NCBI GenBank assembly: GCA_003001795.1
Contig: PVNI01000030.1
Location: 1-37,949 of the forward strand
Reading direction: 5' to 3'
From: Actinomadura viridilutea
GTDB taxonomy: Bacteria; Actinomycetota; Actinomycetes; Streptosporangiales; Streptosporangiaceae
Length of the DNA: 37,949 nt
The notes beneath the pieces are model-generated. The model saw nothing but the letters and a program-made list of their open reading frames with translations, ran no database searches and was not told where the DNA came from. Both the position numbers and the translations under genes were made by a program. Below are positions 7,145 to 14,787 of the stretch, one piece after another (positions within the stretch are counted from its first letter, which is position 1; every line of letters begins with the position of its first letter).

Positions 7145-8358
7145 GCGAGCACCTCGCTGCGCGTCATGGCCCGCCGGTAGACCGTGAGGGTCTCCTGGGC
7201 GATGCGGTCCCAGGAGTAGCGGGAGCGGGCGCGGTCGCTGCCGGCGAATCCCATGGCGGCGCGGCGGGTCGGGTCGGCGAGCAGGGCGCGGATGACGCGG
7301 GCGGTCTGCTCGGGCGTGCGGGGCGCGACGTGGACGCCGGTGACGCCGTCGATGATGGTGTCCAGGTGGCCGCCGACGGCGGTGGCGACGACGGGCACGC
7401 CGCAGGCCATCGCCTCCAGCGGGACCATGCCGAACGGCTCGTACCAGGGCAGGGCCACCACCAGGTCCGCCGACCGCAGCAGCCGGGGCGCCTGCGCGCG
7501 GCCGACGCGGCCGAGGAAGCGGACCCGGTCGGCGACGCCGCACTCGGCGGCGACGGCGCGCAGCCGCCGCACCTCGGGGTCGCCGTCCAGGTCCTCGCGG
7601 CGCGGCCCGCCCGCCACCAGCAGCTCGGCGCCGGGCACGCGCGCGAGCGCGCGGATCGCGGTGTCCACGCCCTTGCGTTCCACCAGCCGCGACAGCGCCA
7701 CCAGGCGCGGCCGCCTCCCCTTGGCGATGCGCGGCCCGTCCGGGCGGAACACCGCCAGGTCCACCCCGCACGGGACCACGGTGATGCGGTCGCGCGGCAC
7801 CCCCATGCGCACCAGCTCCTCGGTCTCGTCCGCGCAGGTGGCGATGACGGCCTCGGCGGTATGCCCGAGCGCGCGCTCCAGCTGGGGGCGGCCGGGCGGG
7901 CTGGTGTCCTTCTCGCGCTGGTGGCGCCGCTTGACGGTGCCGAGCGCGTGGTAGGTCTGCACCATCGGGATGCGGCGGCGTCCGACGTTCTCGACGGCCT
8001 GCGCGGTGGCCAGGCCGCTCATCCAGAAGTGCGCGTGCGCCACGTCCGGCGGGTCCTCGGCCCAGCTCCGCTCCAGGTGCCGGCCGAAGTCCGGCATCAG
8101 CGGCAGCAGCTCGTCCTTGGGGATCGCCTCGGCGGGCCCGGCGGGCACGTGCTCGACGGTCACGCCGGGCGCCAGGCGGACCCGGTCGGGCGGGCGCGGG
8201 TCGTCGCGGCGGGTGTAGACGGTGACGTGGTGCCCCAGGGCGCCCAGCCGGGCCGCCAGGTCGGCGACGAAGACGTTCTGCCCGCCCGCGTCGGCGGTGC
8301 CCAGTCCGTTGCGGGCGGCCAAGGGGCTGGCGTGTTCGGAGACCAGGGCGATCTTCAC
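7141..8358 (-). CDS. Glycosyltransferase family 4
   Basis: A 405-residue GT-B glycosyltransferase of the GT4 family. It starts MKIALVSEHASPL (GTG start) with the donor-proximal glycine loop GTADAGGQNVFV at 20-31, as in sucrose-phosphate-synthase-like and MshA-like GT4 enzymes. The C-terminal donor domain has VALSRLVERKG at 220-230 and the E307-x7-E315 motif within YEPFGMVPLEAMACGVPVV. It would transfer a sugar with retention of configuration at the membrane. The GTG at 8358 forms a GTGA overlap with the preceding gene and its own stop overlaps gmhA, so the three genes are translationally coupled. Donor and acceptor are unknown. Confidence 0.88.
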   Translation of the reverse strand: MKIALVSEHASPLAARNGLGTADAGGQNVFVADLAARLGALGHHVTVYTRRDDPRPPDRVRLAPGVTVEHVPAGPAEAIPKDELLPLMPDFGRHLERSWAEDPPDVAHAHFWMSGLATAQAVENVGRRRIPMVQTYHALGTVKRRHQREKDTSPPGRPQLERALGHTAEAVIATCADETEELVRMGVPRDRITVVPCGVDLAVFRPDGPRIAKGRRPRLVALSRLVERKGVDTAIRALARVPGAELLVAGGPRREDLDGDPEVRRLRAVAAECGVADRVRFLGRVGRAQAPRLLRSADLVVALPWYEPFGMVPLEAMACGVPVVATAVGGHLDTIIDGVTGVHVAPRTPEQTARVIRALLADPTRRAAMGFAGSDRARSRYSWDRIAQETLTVYRRAMTRSEVLA

Positions 8359-9350
8359 GGGGTCACCTCCTGGAGCAGCCGTTCCCAGTCGCGCAGGAAG
8401 CGCGGCAGCCCGTAGCGGTCCGCGGCGGCCGCGCGGGCGTGCTCGCCGGCCTGCCGCGCGCGGGCCGGATCGCGGGCAAGGTCCCGGGCCGCGGCGGCGA
8501 GGACGTCGACGCGGGTCGACAGCACGCCCGCCTCCGGCGGCACCGCCTCCACCGCCTCGGTGGCGGCCAGGGCCACCACCGGCAGGCCGAGCATCATGGC
8601 CTCGATCAGCGCCAGGCCCAGCGACGTCCACCGGTAGGGGTGGACGTAGACGCGGCGCCGCGCCAGCTGGGCGTGCATCGCCCGCTGCGGCAGGTCCTCG
8701 AACGTCCACAGCGACTCGGGCGCGACGCCCAGCCGCCGCGGCGCGTCCGCGACGTTCATGCCGAACAGGTCGATCGGAACGGCCTCGGCGAGGCGCGGGA
8801 GCAGGTCCGTGCCCGCGACGCGGCCGCGGCGCAGCGGATCGTTGATGACGACCCCGGCGCGCGGGACGTCGCCCTGGTAGCGGTAGCCGGGATCGGCGAT
8901 CCCGTGCTCGATGACCGTGGTGGGCGCCCTGCCGCAGTTCCAGAACAGCTGGTTGAAGTGCGTGACGTGGACGACGGGTATGTCGGACCGGTCGTGCAGG
9001 AAGTGCCGGCTGTTGGGCACGACCTCTTCCGGCAGACCCGCGTCGGCGGGGGTGCGCCGGGGGGTGTCGTGTTCGACGTACACGGCGGGCACGTCCCGCC
9101 CGGGACGGCGGCCCAGCCACTCCTCGGCCAGCCGCAGCTCGTGCGGGCGCTGGAGGACGACCACGTCGACGTGCTCGTCCCGCAGCCGGTCCCAGGGCAC
9201 CTCGACGGCGCGGTCCGGCCAGGTGAAGGTCCTCGGGCGTCCCCTGCCGTCAGGTCCCCGGTCAGGGGTGACGGGCACGAGCGTGGTGTGCGCCCCCTGC
9301 ACGAACGATGTCGCCCAGGAGCCGTGCACGTGCCAAAGGAGGACTCTCAT
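8355..9350 (-). CDS. GT-B glycosyltransferase (GT1/GT4-like)
   Basis: A 331-residue protein beginning MRVLLWHVHGSWATSFVQG and carrying a GT-B donor-binding half: VEHDTPR near 92-98, VVINDPLRRGR near 167-177, FEDLPQRAMHAQLARRRVYV near 217-236 and the segment TSLGLALIEAMMLGLPVVAL at 242-261, with Glu250 in the place of the second Glu of the GT4 E-x7-E motif. The first Glu of that motif is not evident, so the exact family is uncertain. A glycosyltransferase role is clear from fold motifs and from neighbours. ATG 9350 has AGGAGGA 4-5 bases upstream and overlaps the stop of the GT9 gene (ATGA); the 3' end overlaps the GT4 gene (GTGA). Confidence 0.78.
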   Translation of the reverse strand: MRVLLWHVHGSWATSFVQGAHTTLVPVTPDRGPDGRGRPRTFTWPDRAVEVPWDRLRDEHVDVVVLQRPHELRLAEEWLGRRPGRDVPAVYVEHDTPRRTPADAGLPEEVVPNSRHFLHDRSDIPVVHVTHFNQLFWNCGRAPTTVIEHGIADPGYRYQGDVPRAGVVINDPLRRGRVAGTDLLPRLAEAVPIDLFGMNVADAPRRLGVAPESLWTFEDLPQRAMHAQLARRRVYVHPYRWTSLGLALIEAMMLGLPVVALAATEAVEAVPPEAGVLSTRVDVLAAAARDLARDPARARQAGEHARAAAADRYGLPRFLRDWERLLQEVTP

Positions 9351-10372
9351 CGGGGGGCCACCTCCATCAGGTGCTGGACGGCCGTCACGACGTGCCGTCC
9401 GGTGACGGAGGAGAGACACGGGTGCCCCGGGACGGGGCACACGCGTGCGCGGGTGTCCTTGCAAGGGGCGTTCTGGTTGCCCAGCAGCACGGTCGGCACG
9501 CCGTAGGGCGCCCACCGCGCGGCGGGCACCGTCGGGGCGAACAACGACACGACCGGGGTGTCGACGGCGGCGGCCAGGTGGGCGGGGCCGGTGTTCGCGA
9601 CGACGGCGACGCGGGCGCCCGCCAGCACCGCCGCCAGCTCGGCCAGGGAGGTGCGGCCGCCGAGGTCGACGCCGACGTCGCCGGCGACGCGCGCCGTCAT
9701 GTCCTTCTCCTCGCGGTGCCCGGTGACCACCACGCGGTGCCCGGCCGCCGCCAGCAGCCGCACGGCCTCGGCGCAGCGTTCCGCGGGCCAGGCCCGCGCC
9801 GGGACCGACGTCCCCGGATGCACGACGACGTGGCCGCGTTCGCCAGGGGGCGTCCCGGTGAGCCGGGAGACGTCCGGCAGCGGCTCGCGCACGCGCAGCC
9901 GCGTGCCGTCGGGGGAGGGGAACCCGGCCTCGGCGGCCAGGGCCAGCATCCGCTCGGTCTCCGGGATGTCGCCCCGACCCGGCCCGTCGAGCCGCAGCCG
10001 CAGGTCCAGCAGCGAGCCGGGGTAGTCCTCGCTGATGCCGCCGATCCACCCCACGCCCGCCAGGCGCAGCACCAGCGCCAGCGGCAGCGGCGACTGGTGG
10101 AACGAGGTGAAGATCAGCGCCCGGTCGAAGCCCCGGACCATCCGCGTCAGCCGGGCGATCTCGGCGGGGTCCACCGGCCCGGGGTCCGGGTCGATCCACG
10201 GCGCGCACCACTCCAGCACCCGGTCGACGCCGGGCAGCAGGTCCGCGGCCGCGCGTCCGCGCGGCCCGCACAGCAGCGCCACCTCGTCGGCGCGTGCGGC
10301 CACGGCCCGGACGGCGGGCCCGGCGAGCAGCACGTCGCCCAGGTTGTCCATGCGGGCCACCAGCACTCTCAT
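9347..10372 (-). CDS. Glycosyltransferase family 9 (heptosyltransferase-like)
   Basis: A 341-residue GT9 protein, clearer than its sister at 3294-4382. Motifs: RMDNLGDVLLAGPAVRAV at 7-24 (the N-terminal acceptor-side loop of ADP-heptose:LPS heptosyltransferases), VVVHPGTSVPARAWP at 182-196 and VANTGPAHLAAAVDTPVVSL at 258-277 followed by FAPTVPAARW. The C-terminus has three cysteines (C304, C312, C319) in the segment where heptosyltransferases also show a conserved cysteine patch. Predicted role: transfer of heptose from ADP-heptose in the cytoplasm to a lipid-linked or surface glycan. Both ends overlap the neighbours by 4 bases. The presence of ADP-heptose synthesis genes in the same operon supports heptose as the donor sugar. 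Confidence 0.9.
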   Translation of the reverse strand: MRVLVARMDNLGDVLLAGPAVRAVAARADEVALLCGPRGRAAADLLPGVDRVLEWCAPWIDPDPGPVDPAEIARLTRMVRGFDRALIFTSFHQSPLPLALVLRLAGVGWIGGISEDYPGSLLDLRLRLDGPGRGDIPETERMLALAAEAGFPSPDGTRLRVREPLPDVSRLTGTPPGERGHVVVHPGTSVPARAWPAERCAEAVRLLAAAGHRVVVTGHREEKDMTARVAGDVGVDLGGRTSLAELAAVLAGARVAVVANTGPAHLAAAVDTPVVSLFAPTVPAARWAPYGVPTVLLGNQNAPCKDTRARVCPVPGHPCLSSVTGRHVVTAVQHLMEVAPR

Positions 10373-11889
10373 CGCGGCCGCCCTTCCGCCAGGAGGGCCA
10401 GCGCCCGGTCGACGGCGGCGCGCAGGTCCGGCGCCACCTCGGGGGCGTCGCGGATCTCCTCCGGACGGGTGCGCGCGGTGGGCACCAGCACGCCGCGGGC
10501 GCCGGCGGCCTGCGCGGCGCGCATGTCGGCGCCGATGTCCCCGATCACCACGCAGCGGGACGGGGCGACGTCCAGCCGGCGCGCGGCCCGTTCGATCAGT
10601 CCGGGCCGCGGTTTGCGGCACGCGCAGCGGTCGTCCGGCCGGTGCGGGCAGATCTCCCACACGTCGACGGGGCCGAGCAGCTCCTCGATGCGTTCGTTCA
10701 CGCGCCGCACGTCCGCGCGGGTGATGAGCCCGCGCGCCACGCCGGACTGGTTGGACACCACGCCGATGCGCACGCCGCGGCGGCGCAGCCGGTCCAGCGC
10801 CTCGCGCGCGCCCGGGACCGGCCGGACGCGCTCCGGGTCCCCGTTGTACGGCACGTCGCGCACGAGCGTGTCGTCGCGGTCGAACAGCACCGCGCGGTCG
10901 CCGCACCAGGGGCCGGCGCGCGCGTGCGCCAGCAGCCCGCGCAGCCGGTGCCAGACCGCCGCGGGCGGGATGACGGCGCTGGTGACGACCATGCGCGCCG
11001 TCTCGCCGGGCGTGCGCGGTCCGGGCAGGATGCGGGCGGCGGCGAATTCGGCCGTCAGCCCGGCCCAGGCGACGGCGGCGGGGAGCGCGACCCGCCGCCC
11101 GCCCGCCGCGTACGCGGCGGCCGCGAGCAGGCCGGAGGCGGTCGTCAGCAGGTGGCGGCGGAACCGTCCCGGCGTCTCGCCCGCGCGGCGCCGCCAGTCG
11201 CGGCCGTGCAGCCGCCGCATGAGCACGTCGTCGGCGTTGCCCGCCTGCGCCCTCACCGACGTCCAGAAGCCCGCGGGCCGCACCGGGTGCGTCACGGTGC
11301 GGGCGCCGCGCACCAGGCGGTGCCCGGCCGCCATGACCCGCAGCGCCAGGTCGGCGTCTTCGCGGTAGGCGCGGCGGAACCGCTCGTCGAACCCCCCGAC
11401 CTCGGCCAGCACGCGCCGCCGGTACGCCATGTCGGCGGTGATCCACGACGCGTCGGCCAGCCCGGCGGTGCCGCGCTCCCAGTCGGTGGGGCGGCGGCCC
11501 TCCGGCGGCGGCACGGCGACCGCGCCCTGCGAGCCGCCGACGTCGCCGGGCTGGTCGGCGAGGTCGGCGGCGGCCTTGGCGGTCCAGTCGGGCGCGGGAA
11601 CCACGTCGTCGTCCAGGAACGCCGCCCATTCGGTCGCGGCGGCGCGCCATCCGACGTTGCGGGCGGCGGCGGGGCCCCGGCCGCCGGACCGCAGCACCCT
11701 GAGGTCGCGTCCCGCCGCGGACGGCAGCGGCAGCGGCGCGCCCGGCCGCGCCCGGTCGTCCACGACGAGGATCTCGGCCGGGGCGCCGCCCGGGTCCGCG
11801 GCGGCGGCGTCCAGCAGCGCGTCCAGGAGGGTGCGCAGGCTCGCGCGTCCCACGGTCGGGATGACGACGGTGTAGTCCGCCCGCCTCAT
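10369..11889 (-). CDS. Fusion: GT2 glycosyltransferase + GmhB-type heptose-bisphosphate phosphatase
   Basis: A 506-residue fusion. Residues 1 to about 235 form a GT-A family 2 glycosyltransferase: YTVVIPTVGR, LVVDDR (41-46), FLDDDVV as the DxD region (91-97), GGFDERF and REDADLALR (177-184). Residues 245-320 are rich in Ala/Leu/Val and may form one to three membrane-associated helices. Residues 331-500 are a HAD phosphatase: FDRDDT (Asp337, Asp339), VVSNQSGVARG (377-387), a zinc loop C-P-H ... C-A-C (C414, H416, C422, C424), the lysine in RKPRPG, and VIGDIGADM (Asp451). The zinc loop is the hallmark of GmhB, which removes the C7 phosphate of heptose 1,7-bisphosphate. Motif I reads DRDDT instead of the usual DRDGT. 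ATGA overlaps at both ends. GmhB is normally a stand-alone protein of about 190 residues. Confidence 0.9.
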   Translation of the reverse strand: MRRADYTVVIPTVGRASLRTLLDALLDAAAADPGGAPAEILVVDDRARPGAPLPLPSAAGRDLRVLRSGGRGPAAARNVGWRAAATEWAAFLDDDVVPAPDWTAKAAADLADQPGDVGGSQGAVAVPPPEGRRPTDWERGTAGLADASWITADMAYRRRVLAEVGGFDERFRRAYREDADLALRVMAAGHRLVRGARTVTHPVRPAGFWTSVRAQAGNADDVLMRRLHGRDWRRRAGETPGRFRRHLLTTASGLLAAAAYAAGGRRVALPAAVAWAGLTAEFAAARILPGPRTPGETARMVVTSAVIPPAAVWHRLRGLLAHARAGPWCGDRAVLFDRDDTLVRDVPYNGDPERVRPVPGAREALDRLRRRGVRIGVVSNQSGVARGLITRADVRRVNERIEELLGPVDVWEICPHRPDDRCACRKPRPGLIERAARRLDVAPSRCVVIGDIGADMRAAQAAGARGVLVPTARTRPEEIRDAPEVAPDLRAAVDRALALLAEGRPR

Positions 11890-13526
11890 CGGGCGAACAC
11901 CTCCCGGCGCCGCACCACGAACGGACCGATGGCCAGCAGGTCGATGGGCGCGGAGCCGAAGCACTCCAGGGCGTCGCGGGGGTCGTCCACTATCGGGCGC
12001 CCGGCGGTGTTGAGGCTGGTGTTGACGAGCACCGGCAGGCCGGTGCGGGCCCGGAACGCGTCCAGCAGGTCGGCCAGGAGCGGCTCGTCGGCGCGGGAGA
12101 CCGTCTGGACGCGCGCCGTGCCGTCCACGTGCACCACGGCCGGGATGCGGTCGCGCCATCCGGGTCTGACCCGGTGCACGAACGTCATGTAGGGGCTGGG
12201 CAGCGGGCCTTCGAAGACGTCGGCCGCGTGCTCCGCCGAGACCATCGGCGCGACCGGCCGGAACTGCTCGCGGCCCTTGACGGCGTTGAGCCGCTCCACG
12301 TTGTCGGCGTAGCCGGGGTGCGCCAGCAGCGACCGGTGGCCGAGCGCCCGCGGCCCCCACTCGCCGCGGCCCTGGAACCACGCCGCGAGCTGGTCGCGGG
12401 CCAGCGCGTCGGCCACCGTCGCGACCAGGTCGTCGGGCCGCTGGTAGGGGATCCGGGCGGCGTCCAGCCAGGCGGCCAGCTCCGCCTCGTCCCACCGGCG
12501 GCCCAGGTCGGCGCCGGGCATCGGCTCGATCCGGTCCCCGGCGCGCCGCGCCACGTGCAGGGCGGCGCCGAGCGCGGTGCCCGCGTCTCCGGCGGCGGGC
12601 TGCACCCAGACCTCCTCGTACGGGCCGCTCTCGGCGAGCCGCGAGTTGGCCACGCAGTTCAGCGCGACGCCGCCGGCGAGGGCGAGCCGCCGGGACCCGG
12701 TGCGCCGGTGCAGCCATCCGGCCAGGTCGAGCAGGACCTCCTCCAGGCGGACCTGCACGCTCGCGGCCAGGTCGGCGTGGTCGTCGGTCCACTCCTCGCC
12801 GGGCCGGCGGGCCTTGACGAGCGCGCCCCAGTCGATGCGGTCGACGGCGAAGCCGCCGTCCCCGGTCGCGCGGACGTGCACGCGGACCTCGTCCAGGAAG
12901 CGCGGCCGGCCGTGGGCGGCGAGCGCCATCACCTTGTACTCGTCGCTGGAACGCAGGAACCCCAGGTGCTCGGTCAGCTCCTCGTACATCAGGCCGAGCG
13001 AGTGCGGCAGCCGCTGCGCGTACAGCGGGCTGAGGTTGCCGCCGCTGTAGGTGCCCGCCAGGTGCGAGTGGATCTCGCCGCGTCCGTCCAGCACCAGGAC
13101 GTCGCCCTCGCCGGGGTCGGGCGCGGCGAGCGCGGCCGACGCGGCGTGCGCCACATGGTGCGGCACGAACCGCACGATGCCCGGGTCGAGCCCGGGCAGC
13201 GCGGCGGCGAGGAAGAACGGCGCGCGCTGCGCGTACAGGGTGCGCAGATGCTCCCACTGGGCGTCGTGCCCTTTCATCCCAGGCTCGACGAGCCGGGGGT
13301 CGTAGGAGTAGGCGACCGCGTCCAGGTCGCCCGGCTCCAGGCCCGCCGCCTGGAGGCACCAGCGTGCCGCCTTCTCCGGGGGTTCCCACGCGGAGAACGG
13401 GACGGGCCGCTTGCCGTGCTTGCGGCGGCTGAAACGCTCCTCTTCGGCTGCGGCGACGACCCTGCCGTCGATCACGAGCGCCGCCGACGGGTCATGGAAA
13501 ACGGCGTTTATTCCGAGAACGCGCAA
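11886..13526 (-). CDS. O-carbamoyltransferase (NodU/CmcH/TobZ family)
   Basis: A 546-residue protein of the NodU/CmcH carbamoyltransferase family, which uses carbamoyl phosphate and ATP to place a carbamoyl group on a sugar hydroxyl. The N-terminal domain starts LGINAVFHDPSAAL; the metal-binding histidines are in VPHHVAHAASAAL (H123, H124, H127), followed by LVLDGRGE, GLMYEELTEHLGF and the SSDEYKVMALA segment. LALAGGVALNCVANSRL lies near 285-300, and the YrdC-like C-terminal part has GRGEWGPRALGHRSLLA and FRPVAPMV. Length is typical. The start is a TTG at 13526: it has GGAGG 7 bases upstream and the protein begins exactly at the first strand. It is the promoter-proximal gene of the ten-gene operon, so the glycan is probably carbamoylated. 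Confidence 0.92.
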   Translation of the reverse strand: MRVLGINAVFHDPSAALVIDGRVVAAAEEERFSRRKHGKRPVPFSAWEPPEKAARWCLQAAGLEPGDLDAVAYSYDPRLVEPGMKGHDAQWEHLRTLYAQRAPFFLAAALPGLDPGIVRFVPHHVAHAASAALAAPDPGEGDVLVLDGRGEIHSHLAGTYSGGNLSPLYAQRLPHSLGLMYEELTEHLGFLRSSDEYKVMALAAHGRPRFLDEVRVHVRATGDGGFAVDRIDWGALVKARRPGEEWTDDHADLAASVQVRLEEVLLDLAGWLHRRTGSRRLALAGGVALNCVANSRLAESGPYEEVWVQPAAGDAGTALGAALHVARRAGDRIEPMPGADLGRRWDEAELAAWLDAARIPYQRPDDLVATVADALARDQLAAWFQGRGEWGPRALGHRSLLAHPGYADNVERLNAVKGREQFRPVAPMVSAEHAADVFEGPLPSPYMTFVHRVRPGWRDRIPAVVHVDGTARVQTVSRADEPLLADLLDAFRARTGLPVLVNTSLNTAGRPIVDDPRDALECFGSAPIDLLAIGPFVVRRREVFAR

Positions 13527-13871
13527 TGCGGGACCTCCGAAACGGCTTTCCTCGGCCCTGTCGGCTCAGGGGCGGCCCTGGCCCGGCGGAGGACGCCTGC
13601 GTCGCAGAGACATCGATCCGAGGCGGTGCCGGGTTCCCGCACCGCCGCCCTGTCGGCACCGGCCTTCCAGGACCGGTGTCATCGCGCACGCAAATCACCA
13701 ATAGGTGATTTCGGGCATATCCGGAACCGCGTGCCGCAAACAACGGCATCAGAACGTTTACGGTGCCCTAAGTCACTCTTGGCGGTCGGCGTCGGTCCCG
13801 TCCCATGGGTCCTCACCGCGCATTGCCGGACATGCGCACATGATTCGATTCGGGACGGGTACGCGGCGCGC
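13527..13871. promoter_or_regulatory. Divergent promoter region of the glycan locus
   Basis: A 345-bp gap between the TTG of the carbamoyltransferase gene and the ATG of the first GT2 gene. Its centre (about 13685-13775) is clearly more AT-rich than the surroundings and holds an 8-bp inverted repeat (listed separately). It should carry the promoter for the ten-gene minus-strand operon and that of the two plus-strand GT2 genes. I cannot assign -35/-10 boxes with confidence. No gene is supported here; the open frames crossing it are continuations of GC-rich shadow frames. Confidence 0.6.
13690..13709. promoter_or_regulatory. Inverted repeat, possible operator
   Basis: AAATCACC (13690-13697) and GGTGATTT (13702-13709) are perfect inverse copies separated by AATA. 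The site lies about 165 bp from each divergent start. The AT-rich arms stand out in this GC-rich DNA and suit a dimeric regulator. A looser outer pair GCACGC (13684-13689) / GCGTGC (13727-13732) flanks it unevenly. No known regulator is assigned. Confidence 0.5.
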
Positions 13872-14759
13872 ATGCGCTGCACCGTCGTCGTGATCACCCG
13901 CGACCGGCGCGCGTCGCTGCTGCACACGCTGGGCCGCCTGGCCGACCTGCCGGAGCGGCCGCCGGTCATCGTGGTCGACAACGCCTCGCGGGACGGCACC
14001 GCCGAGGCCGTCGCCGTGCTGCATCCGGAGGCGACCCTGCTGCGTCCCCGCGCCAACCTCGGCGCGGTGGCGCGCAACGTCGCCGTCGACCACGTGCGCA
14101 CCCCGTACGTGGCGTTCTGCGACGACGACACCTGGTGGGACCCTGGCGCCCTGACCCGGGCCGTCGCGCTGCTGGACGCCCATCCGCGGCTCGCCGTCGT
14201 CACCGGGCGCATCCTGGTGGAGCCGGACGGCCGCGAGGACCCCATCGTGCGGGAGCTGCGCGAGTCGCCGCTGCCGCGCCCCCCGGGGCTGCCCGGCCCC
14301 GCGCTCGGCTCGTTCCTGGCCGGGGCGTCCGTGCTGCGCGTCGACGCGTTCCGCGAGGCCGGAGGCTTCTCGCCCCGCCTGTGGCTCGGCGGGGAGGAGG
14401 AACTGCTCAGCGCCGATCTGCTGAGCCGCGGCCTCCACCTGTGCTACGCCGAGGACGTGGTCGTCCACCACGCGCCGTCGCGGCTGCGCGACCCGCACCT
14501 GCGCCGCCGCCACGGCATCCGCAACACGCTCTGGTGCACCTGGTTGCGCCGTCCGCTCCTCAGCGCCCTGCGCCGCACCCGGGCGCTGCTGATCGAGCTG
14601 CCGCGCGACCGCGTCACCGCGCTCGCGCTGGCGGAGGCCGCCGCCGGGCTGCCCTGGGTGGTCCGCGAACGGCGCCCCGTGCCGCCGGAGGTCGAGACGC
14701 GCCTGCGCGCCCTCGACGAGCCGCAGCGGCGGTCCCGGGCGCGCAAGTACGTGAGCTGA
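13872..14759 (+). CDS. Glycosyltransferase family 2 (copy 1 of a tandem pair)
   Basis: A 295-residue GT-A glycosyltransferase. It begins MRCTVVVITRDRRASLL and shows the family 2 order: VIVVDNASRDGT (32-43) for nucleotide binding, RANLGAVARNVA (60-71), the DxD region FCDDDTWW (D84-D86), and GGFSPRLWLGGEEELL (164-179), which holds the acidic acceptor-side residues. The C-terminal part has Arg-rich helices (RRRHGIRNTLWCTWLRRPL), as in rhamnosyltransferase-like GT2 proteins. The ATG at 13872 starts at the domain boundary; only a weak purine stretch precedes it, so the exact start is moderately sure. It diverges from the heptose operon and is followed after 28 bp by a paralogue of the same layout. 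Donor sugar unknown. Confidence 0.85.
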   Translation: MRCTVVVITRDRRASLLHTLGRLADLPERPPVIVVDNASRDGTAEAVAVLHPEATLLRPRANLGAVARNVAVDHVRTPYVAFCDDDTWWDPGALTRAVALLDAHPRLAVVTGRILVEPDGREDPIVRELRESPLPRPPGLPGPALGSFLAGASVLRVDAFREAGGFSPRLWLGGEEELLSADLLSRGLHLCYAEDVVVHHAPSRLRDPHLRRRHGIRNTLWCTWLRRPLLSALRRTRALLIELPRDRVTALALAEAAAGLPWVVRERRPVPPEVETRLRALDEPQRRSRARKYVS

Positions 14760-14787
14760 CGGACGGGACGCGCCGACGGAGGGCCGC

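Noticed and set aside
10369..13389. A single 1006-codon minus-strand frame suggesting one giant protein
   Set aside because: Only its last 506 codons (from 11889) form recognisable domains; the first 500 codons are an Arg/Gly/Pro-rich shadow of the carbamoyltransferase gene.
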